DNA of 64,000 nt from positions 1-64,000 of the forward strand of contig NZ_QLLR01000022.1 of assembly GCF_003259615.1 (NCBI RefSeq). Direction: 5' to 3'. The notes beneath the pieces are model-generated. The model was not told where the DNA came from. It was given only the letters and a program-made list of their open reading frames with translations, and ran no database searches. This DNA comes from Pedobacter cryoconitis (GTDB lineage Bacteria > Bacteroidota > Bacteroidia > Sphingobacteriales > Sphingobacteriaceae). Shown one piece after another: positions 49,028 to 57,700 of this stretch (positions within the stretch are counted from its first letter, which is position 1; every line of letters begins with the position of its first letter). A program made the position numbers and the translations under genes.

Positions 49028-52000
49028 ATGCTAACCAAGTCAACACTGGATATAAAAGGACTGAAGGCCAATGGGAATTTTGTTGCCCGGAATTACTGGA
49101 AACAACGTTTGGAGGGGCTCTCGTTCAGGCCATATTTTACAAGTAATACAACTGAGGGAAATGTATCCGGAAAAGAGCAGTATGTTAGTTATAAGGTAGT
49201 TGCAGCAGAAGATGTTACCCGGAAAATTGAACAGCTGGCTGCTTCGCCCAAAGCTAAATACCTGGTATTACTGGCGACACTTGGCATACTCGCACAACGT
49301 TATGCCGTAATTGATGAGGCCTGTATTTTTACTGCGCTGCCATCGGGTGCAAAGGATGTTGATACAGATGGGGGAATTGTTCCGGTTCGGATGAAAACTG
49401 AACCTGGAGATACATTCCGGAAACAGCTGGAAGATTTGAAAAATAACTTGTCCTATGATTTTAATCATGGTAATTATCCGTTGAACCGAATGCTGGCAAC
49501 AGTAAATGAATCTGAAGCGAGTTTGCCTATAACAGGCCTGCTGCTCGAAGAAATCCATGAGCCTCAGGTATTAGATGCGCTTCAACCTGACTTAATATTT
49601 TCTTTTAGCACAGCAGGAGCGGCACTTTCTTTAACTATCCGCTATAACACTCATACCTATGATCCTGCTTTTATCACGTTACTACCTGAATTGTATTTTA
49701 ACTTGCTTGATCAGCTGATCGATCAAAAGGATACTAGCATAGAAGCCATTGAATTGGTATCCAAAGCAGAACAGCATAAAATACTGCAGGTATTTAACAA
49801 TACTTCATATCGCTATCCTGCAGAAGAAAGTATCGCAGATATTTTCGAAAATTGTGTGGAACAATATGGCAGCAGTATCGCTCTTATTGAGCGTAACAAG
49901 CAATACAGTTATGATTCACTCAACAGGGCAGCCAACAGGTTAAGTTTATTTTTATTAGCTAAAAAAATAGATCTGCAAAAGCCTGTCGCTGTGATGCTGG
50001 ACAGGTCGGCTGAATTTTTAATCAGCATACTGGCAATCCTCAAAGCGGGAGGGATTTATATGCCTGTTAACCCTGCATATCCGGCAGAAAGAATAAACTA
50101 TATGCTGGCAAATAGCGGTGCAGGCAGCCTGCTTACTCTGCAGGAACTGTTCAGTAATCCCGAAATCAGCTACCCTGTCAATACCGTATTAATTGATCGT
50201 GATAAGGCAGAAATAAACAGCTGTGCTATTGTAAATCCTGAACGCAGCTACAATGCTGGTGTATATGTAATTTATACGTCCGGTTCAACTGGTGAGCCTA
50301 AGGGGGTAACCGGGCTGCAGAAAGGCTTGCTTAATCGTTTACAGTGGGGATGGGTGAGTTATCCTTTTGAGGCAAATGAAGTATGCTGCCAGAAAACAAA
50401 TATCAGTTTTGTAGATCATGTGGCTGAAATTTTTTCGCCACTGCTTAAAGGTATGCCTCTTGTAATGATCAGCGAGGCTGATATGGCAGATATATACCGG
50501 TTTACTCTTTGCCTGAAAGAAGCAAGCATTACCCGCTTAACGCTTGTGCCGTCTCTGTTACAGGCGATGATAGCTGAAAAAAAGGAAAAGCAGATTGAAT
50601 TGCCCGCACTGAACTGCGTAACCTGCAGTGGTGAAGAGCTTTCTTTTCAGCTGGTAACAGAATTTCATGCGGTATTTGCCGGTGTAAAATTATTGAATAT
50701 TTACGGTTCTACTGAAGTAAGTGCAGATGTCACCTGCTATGAAACAATACCGGACCTTTCAGAAGGAACGGTAAGGAGGAACAAACGTATACCTATTGGT
50801 AAACCGGTTTTTAATACAAAAATTGTTATTGTCAATAAAAATGATCAGTTGCAGCCTGTAGGGGTGCCGGGTGAAATTGTTATAGCAGGTGATGCAGTCG
50901 TATCAGGCTATAATAATGAGGTAGAGCTGACGGCAGCTAAGTTTGCCAGTATCAGTTGTTTTCCCCACGTACCTGTTTTCCGCTCTGGCGACCTGGGCAG
51001 ATGGTTGCCTGATGGCACCATTGAATATCTGGGCCGGATTGATCACCAGGTAAAACTACGGGGTATGCGCATCAGGCTAGGTGAAATTGAACAGGCGCTG
51101 GTAAGCCATGATACCATCACTGAAGCTGTGGTAGTTACAGTAGGTGAGGGCAATGACCGTTATCTGGCTGCTTATTATAAAGCTGAAAATCCGATAAAAA
51201 TACAGACCCTGAAAACGTACCTGCTGGCACGTTTGCCAGATTACATGCTTCCTTCCTCTTTTATAGGGTTAGCTGCATTTCCGCTAACATTAAGTGGAAA
51301 AACAGACAGGAACGCATTGCCTGCCCCGCAAATAAATACAGGAGAAGAATACGAGCCTGCTTCTGGCGAACTGGAAGAAAAACTAGTGGAGATCTGGTCT
51401 GCCATACTAAAAACTAAAAAAGAAACAATCAGTGTAAATGACAGTTTTTTTGATCTGGGCGGTCATTCGCTGCGGGCGATGACACTGGTAAACCGGATAC
51501 AAGGGGAGCTGGGGATTGAACTGTCCATAAAAAAAGTATTCGAACATAAAACTATTCGCAATTTAGCCAGGGTACTTCAAACCGCTGGTAAGACTACCAG
51601 TTACATGCCTTTGCAAAAGGCACCGGTCAGGGATTGGTATGAATTGTCTACTGCACAAATGCGGTTGTATTATTTTTATGAGCTCGACCACCAGTCACTC
51701 ACCTTTAATTTGCCAGTGGTAGTCAAACTGGAAGGTGTGCTGGATAAACAGAAAGTGGAGCAAGTATTTAACCTGCTTATTCAACGGCATGAAAGCTTAC
51801 GGACTCTTTTTGAGATCATCAATGGAAAGCCAATGCAGCGTGTTTTGCAGGATTTTATATTAGATATTAGTTATTTTGATACTATTGAGGAGCACGTACA
51901 GCAGATTTTAGAACAATTTATCCGTCCTTTCGATCTTAGCCAGGCACCCTTGCTCAGGGTTGGTTTAATTGCGCTCTCCCCTGAGGTGCATTATCTGATA

Positions 52001-54799
52001 GTAGATATGCACCATATTATTGCCGATGGAACTTCAGTGGGCTTATTGATCAATGATTTTATGGCCTTATATGACGAGGTTGAATTATTGCCGCTTACAT
52101 TTGATTATAAAGATTTTTCGGTCTGGCAGCAGGATAAAAGTTATCAGGATAAAATTGCCGGACAGAAGGATTTCTGGATAAAAGAATTTTCTGAACCCCT
52201 TACACCACTTGATATACCAGTAGATTTTGCAAAGCCATCCTCCACAGAAGGTGATTGGGTCGGGTTTGAATTAAGTGCTGCAGAAACTTCAGATTTGCGT
52301 GCGCTCGCTGACCAGGAAGTAGCTACAATTTCAATGGTTATATTGAGTGTACTTACCATTTTACTCAGTAAAATGTCTAATCAGAACGATATTACTGTAG
52401 GTATGGCAGTGGCGGGCAGAGAGCAGCTTGAGCTGGAGCAAATGATTGGCATGTTTTCACTCGTGCTTCCATTGCGCGCACATCCTTCGGATGAACTCAG
52501 TTTCAGGGAGTATCTAAGGGATTTAAAGGATACGTTTCTGGACACATTTGACAATCAAAGTTATCAGTATGAAGAACTGGCCCGGGAGCTGAACCTGGAA
52601 CGTGACAGCAGCCGGAACCCCTGGTTTGATGTGATGTACTTATATCAAAATTTTGAAAGATCGGAGTTAGTTATACCTGGTTTAAAAGTAAGCGCTTATA
52701 AGGAGCAGAATGTTGTAGCGCATGAAAAACTGAACCTTACGGTTAGTGAAAGCAATACACAGCTTTTCTTTAGACTGGTCTATTCCAAAGCATTGTTTAA
52801 AAGAGAAACAGTGGAAAGACTGGCAGGTTATTTCAAAAAAATTATAAGTGCTGTTAATGAAAATGCTGATATAAAAATTGCTTCAATCGAAATGGTCAGT
52901 AGCCTGGACAGGCAATTACTATTAAAGGCTATTACGCATTCAAAACATGAGCAGGGCCCTGTAAATTTTGCAGCGGCTTTTGCTGCACAGGTAAAGGAAA
53001 ATCCACATTGTATTGCTGCCCAGCATAATGTCGACAGACTTACTTATCGTGAGCTGGATGCACAAGCGCAAAAAATAGCTTCTTTTCTTGCTGCCAATGG
53101 TGCAGCTGCCAATAAAAATGTAGCTGTACTGTTGCCACGAGGGTTAAATCTGATTATTGCTGCAACCGGAGTTTTTTATGCAGGTGCTACTTATGTACCT
53201 GTTGATGTCGATTTCCCGGTGCAGCGCATATTGGAAATGCTGTTGAGCAGTGAGCCTGTTGTGCTGATTACCACACGTAAAGCCCTTGCAATAATTAATG
53301 AGGCAGAAAAGACGGCAATCCTGGCAGATGTAATTTGTTGTGCAGAGGACTGGGACAATATTCCTGTGGCTGACTTTAGCCCGGTTATACAAAATAGGAA
53401 TGACCTGGCTTATATTATTTATACATCCGGCACCACAGGAAAACCTAAAGGCGCAATGGTCAGCCAGCAGGGGATGATGAATCATCTTTGGGCCATGATT
53501 GATATATTGAGTATTACCAGTAACGATGTCATTGCACAAACCGCTTCTGCCTGTTTCGACATCTCTATCTGGCAATTACTCAATGCGCTTATTATTGGTG
53601 GAAAAACGCTGGTGATAGACAAAGAGAAATTACAATCCCCACAGCAGTTACTACAGTTACTGCAGCAGGAAGGGATTACTATATTTCAAACCGTACCGTC
53701 CCTGCTATCTGTGTTCCTGGATGAAGTAACACAGCTGCAGACAGCGGCTCTGCCTCAGTTAAGATGGATGATTCCTACTGGCGAGGCCCTGAGTGTAACA
53801 CTTGTAAAAAAATGGCAAGCCAAATACCCTGATATTTCTCTGCTCAATGCCTATGGTCCCGCAGAAGCTTCGGATGATGTCACTACTTACGTAGTACCAC
53901 CGCCGGCTGAAGGACAGCTCTTTATACCGATTGGTAAACCTGTGCAAAATATGCACGTCTACGTACTGGATAACAACCTGAAACTTTGCCCGCCGGGTGT
54001 TAAAGGCGAAATATGCGTTGCTGGATGGGGTGTAGGCAAGGGATATTGGAAAGATGCTGAAAAAACAGACGAAGTATTTGTGCCGAATCCTTTTGCGTCA
54101 GAAATAAATGATCCTTCATTTGCTATACTATATAAAACAGGGGATATAGGATATTATCTCGAAGATCAGAACATTATTTGTTTGGGCAGAAGTGACGATC
54201 AGGTTAAAATCCGCGGTTTCAGAATTGAACCGGGCGAAATTGAAAGTGTACTTCTTACTTATGAGCCCATTCGCGAAGTAAAAGTGTTTGCAAGAGACTG
54301 GGCAAATAATAAATACTTAGTTGCTTATTATGTAGCTGAACAGGCGGTAAATACTGCAATACTTGAACAGCACCTTTCTGACAAGTTGCCTCAATATATG
54401 ATACCTGCGTATTTTATACATCTTCAGCAGTTTCCTGTAACGCTGAATGGTAAAATTGATAAAAGGGCGTTGCCTGTGCCAGAAATGCAGCAAGCAGATT
54501 TTATAGCGCCTGATGGTGAAACAGAACAACTCCTTGCAGTGATGTGGGCCGACGTGCTGAAGTTTGATTATAATCAGGTCGGTGCAGAAGCGAGCTTCTT
54601 TTCTATGGGTGGTCATTCACTCAATGCCATTACTTTAATTAATAGTGTATATAAACAGTTTAATATTCAGCTTTCATTAAAAGACTTTTTTATGAAACCA
54701 ACAATCAGAAGTATGGCGGACTATATCGATGCACATCTGTGGTTGAAAAAAGAAGCCAATGATAATACAGTATCGACTAAATCAGAATTTTTAATCTAA
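49028..54799 (+). CDS. NRPS 5: half-C-A(beta-amino acid)-T-C-A-T
   Basis: The 1923-residue protein adds residues 10 and 11. Residues 1-240 match only the C-terminal lobe of a condensation domain (from NYWKQRLEG); the HHxxxDG half is absent, and the full C domain at the end of NRPS 4 must do the work. A1 (about 260-760) has V462-D463-x2-A466 and a pocket read as V-D-A-T-T-S-I-A-D. This resembles the beta-alanine code VDWVISLAD: Asp at pocket position 2 instead of 1 is the mark of beta-amine binding. The carrier is S814. C2 has H995-H996-x3-D1000. A2 has D1511 and pocket D-I-W-Q-I-T-A-D-D, not assigned. The carrier is S1864. The stop codon overlaps the start of NRPS 6 (TAATG). Confidence 0.88.
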   Translation: MLTKSTLDIKGLKANGNFVARNYWKQRLEGLSFRPYFTSNTTEGNVSGKEQYVSYKVVAAEDVTRKIEQLAASPKAKYLVLLATLGILAQRYAVIDEACIFTALPSGAKDVDTDGGIVPVRMKTEPGDTFRKQLEDLKNNLSYDFNHGNYPLNRMLATVNESEASLPITGLLLEEIHEPQVLDALQPDLIFSFSTAGAALSLTIRYNTHTYDPAFITLLPELYFNLLDQLIDQKDTSIEAIELVSKAEQHKILQVFNNTSYRYPAEESIADIFENCVEQYGSSIALIERNKQYSYDSLNRAANRLSLFLLAKKIDLQKPVAVMLDRSAEFLISILAILKAGGIYMPVNPAYPAERINYMLANSGAGSLLTLQELFSNPEISYPVNTVLIDRDKAEINSCAIVNPERSYNAGVYVIYTSGSTGEPKGVTGLQKGLLNRLQWGWVSYPFEANEVCCQKTNISFVDHVAEIFSPLLKGMPLVMISEADMADIYRFTLCLKEASITRLTLVPSLLQAMIAEKKEKQIELPALNCVTCSGEELSFQLVTEFHAVFAGVKLLNIYGSTEVSADVTCYETIPDLSEGTVRRNKRIPIGKPVFNTKIVIVNKNDQLQPVGVPGEIVIAGDAVVSGYNNEVELTAAKFASISCFPHVPVFRSGDLGRWLPDGTIEYLGRIDHQVKLRGMRIRLGEIEQALVSHDTITEAVVVTVGEGNDRYLAAYYKAENPIKIQTLKTYLLARLPDYMLPSSFIGLAAFPLTLSGKTDRNALPAPQINTGEEYEPASGELEEKLVEIWSAILKTKKETISVNDSFFDLGGHSLRAMTLVNRIQGELGIELSIKKVFEHKTIRNLARVLQTAGKTTSYMPLQKAPVRDWYELSTAQMRLYYFYELDHQSLTFNLPVVVKLEGVLDKQKVEQVFNLLIQRHESLRTLFEIINGKPMQRVLQDFILDISYFDTIEEHVQQILEQFIRPFDLSQAPLLRVGLIALSPEVHYLIVDMHHIIADGTSVGLLINDFMALYDEVELLPLTFDYKDFSVWQQDKSYQDKIAGQKDFWIKEFSEPLTPLDIPVDFAKPSSTEGDWVGFELSAAETSDLRALADQEVATISMVILSVLTILLSKMSNQNDITVGMAVAGREQLELEQMIGMFSLVLPLRAHPSDELSFREYLRDLKDTFLDTFDNQSYQYEELARELNLERDSSRNPWFDVMYLYQNFERSELVIPGLKVSAYKEQNVVAHEKLNLTVSESNTQLFFRLVYSKALFKRETVERLAGYFKKIISAVNENADIKIASIEMVSSLDRQLLLKAITHSKHEQGPVNFAAAFAAQVKENPHCIAAQHNVDRLTYRELDAQAQKIASFLAANGAAANKNVAVLLPRGLNLIIAATGVFYAGATYVPVDVDFPVQRILEMLLSSEPVVLITTRKALAIINEAEKTAILADVICCAEDWDNIPVADFSPVIQNRNDLAYIIYTSGTTGKPKGAMVSQQGMMNHLWAMIDILSITSNDVIAQTASACFDISIWQLLNALIIGGKTLVIDKEKLQSPQQLLQLLQQEGITIFQTVPSLLSVFLDEVTQLQTAALPQLRWMIPTGEALSVTLVKKWQAKYPDISLLNAYGPAEASDDVTTYVVPPPAEGQLFIPIGKPVQNMHVYVLDNNLKLCPPGVKGEICVAGWGVGKGYWKDAEKTDEVFVPNPFASEINDPSFAILYKTGDIGYYLEDQNIICLGRSDDQVKIRGFRIEPGEIESVLLTYEPIREVKVFARDWANNKYLVAYYVAEQAVNTAILEQHLSDKLPQYMIPAYFIHLQQFPVTLNGKIDKRALPVPEMQQADFIAPDGETEQLLAVMWADVLKFDYNQVGAEASFFSMGGHSLNAITLINSVYKQFNIQLSLKDFFMKPTIRSMADYIDAHLWLKKEANDNTVSTKSEFLI

Positions 54800-57700
54800 T
54801 GGAAGCACTTATACATAAGCTAAGACGACACCATATAGATGTGGATGTGGTAGGCAATCAGTTAAAACTGCAGGTGCCGGAAGGTTTGCAGGCGGATGAA
54901 ATTATTCAGGAAGTAAAACTGAATAAAGAGGCGCTGATTGCATTTATTCAAAAGGCCAGGGGTGAAGCTGCGTACAGTAAAATTCCGGCTGCACCTGTTC
55001 AGCAGGCCTATGTATTGTCTTCTGCACAGCAGCGGCTTTATTTTTTAAAGGTACTTGACCCGGCATCCCTCGCTTATAATATGCCGCAGGCAATAAGAAT
55101 CGACGAAAATCTAAATAGCCAAAAGGTGGGTTATGTCTTTAATAAACTTATTGCCCGGCATGAAAGTCTGCGCACTTCCTTTGTAATGATGGATGAAGAG
55201 CCTGCTCAGTGTATTGCCCAGGGAATAGATTTTGAGATTGAACATTTTATAGCAACTGAGAAAGAAACGGCTGGCATTATCAGCAAATTTGTAAGGCCTT
55301 TCGACCTTGCCCAGGCACCTTTGTTCCGGATTGGAATCATTGAATTGATCAATGAGGATGGTAGCCCTTTAGCAGCTTCAGTGCTTCTTGCGGATATGCA
55401 CCACATTATTACTGACGGTATTTCAGGAGATATTCTGATGAATGATTTCAGGGCATTTTACCAGGAAAAATGGCTTCCTGAATTAAAGTTGCAATACAAG
55501 GATTATGCCGTCTGGCAGCAGAGCAAAGCGCAGCAGGAAATAATAGCCGCACAAAAGGATTTCTGGCTTCAGCAATTTAAAGAAGAAGTTGCTGTACTTC
55601 AGCTGCCAGCTGATTTTCAGCGGCCTCTTGAACCCTTACATGAAGGAGCACACCTGTCTTTTAATCTGGGACCGGTAGAAACTGCTGCATTAAAAAATAG
55701 AGCTGAAACTATGGGTGTTACCCTGTTTATGGCAGTGTTAGCTGTATATAATATACTGCTGGCCAAATTATGTAACCACGAGGACATCGTGATCGGAACA
55801 CCTGTAACGGGTAGGAATCATGCCGATCTTGAACAGGTTATCGGGATGTTTGTTAATACACTTGCCATCCGGAACAAACCAGAAGGAGGCCTCAGTTTTA
55901 AAGAGTTTTTGACAAAGGTTAAACTCAATACCCTGGCTTGTTTTGACCACCAGGATTACCAGTTTGAAGAACTGATCAGTGAATTAAAAATAAAACGTGA
56001 TCCGGTCCGTAACCCTCTGTTTGACTTGTTCTTTGTTTATGAGAACGCAAGCCATTCTAAAGCTGATAATTCACAGTCGCCATTTCAATCACTCAGCAGC
56101 GGCCATACGGTGGCTAAATTCGACCTCACTTTACTAGCCATAGAAACTGAAGATCAATTGCTGATGCGTTTTGAATACTTGACGTGTTTGTTTAAAAAAG
56201 AAACAATAGAACGTTTTGCCGGGTATCTTAAAAAAATATTTACAGCCGTTATAAATAATATAGATTTACCCATTGCTGAGATCGGAATTATTGATCTGGA
56301 GGAAAAAAACCAGTTGTTATACGGATTTAACAATACTGCTTTTGAACGCACAGGTAATGAACGTATCAGTGAACTGTTTGCACAACAGGTAAAAGCAACG
56401 CCCAGACAAACTGCAATTCATTTTGAAGGGCAAAATATCAGCTACGAAGAACTAGAAGCCAAAGCCAGTGCGCTGACCGAAAAAATACGGCAAAATAAGG
56501 TTCCTGAAGGGACGGTATCGGCCATATTACTGGATCGTTCTGTAAATGGTGTTGCCGCAATATTGGCCACCTTAAAATATGGATGTGCTTACCTTGCAAT
56601 GGATGTGAGTTACCCTGATGACCGGCTCAGTTTTATGCTCAATGACAGTGGTGCAGCGGTACTGTTAACTACATCAGCGATAATGGCAGACAGACAACTG
56701 CAATGGCCCGGAAAAACCATGCTGATTGATCTGGCGGAAGGAGAGGTGATTGATGCTGCAGCAGATGGTTTGGATTATACTGCTGCCTTAATGGCACCAC
56801 CAGATACGCTTTACCTCATTTATTCTTCAGGTTCTACGGGTACTCCAAAAGGTGTAGCTGGCAGTGAACGCGGGCTGATTAACCGGTTAAACTGGGGCTG
56901 GCAACAATATCCTTATGAAAAAGGGGAGGTTTGTTGTTTTAAAACGAACCTTGGTTTTGTAGACCATGTTGCTGAGCTGTTCAGTCCTCTGCTTCAGGGG
57001 GTTCCGCTTGTATTACTACCTGATAATATCAGTAGTAATCCAGAAATGCTGATGAACGAAGTAATCAGTCATAATATCAGCAGAATTACACTGGTTCCTT
57101 CTCTGCTTCAATCACTCTTGCAAATAAAAAAATACCGTAACCTTCACCTAAGCGCATTAAAATATTTCTTTTGTAGTGGCGAGATACTGTCATTGCAGTT
57201 GGCAAAACAATTTTGCAAAGAATTCGGAACTGCCTTTCTGGTGAATATCTATGGATCTTCAGAAGTTGGTGCAGATGTTACCTGGCATCAGGTAGATCGT
57301 TTTAATGTGGAAGAGGTTTTAAGTTATTTCCGCCATATTTCTACTGCAGACAATATTGCGGTGCAGGCTGGTACAGATTTTACTTCGGGGCATGTCGGGC
57401 TCGGAGAAATTGCTGCAAGGTTCACCAACAGCAAGGTCGCTGAATACCCTGTTTCGCTTACAGCATATTATAACATGCTCCGTAAAGATGTTATACCCTA
57501 TACAATTAATACAGCGTCGCCTACTTTTATCGGACATATGACTTCTGTACTGCCAGATTATGTACATGATATTAGCAAACTGGTTTCTCAGTTGAATCAA
57601 AACCTGGTCAAAGTAGAGACATCCAAATCTCTTACCTTTCTGGAAAGGGAGGCCATTGGCATATTACACAGACTTTTTTATGCTAATCCTGAATCTTTTT

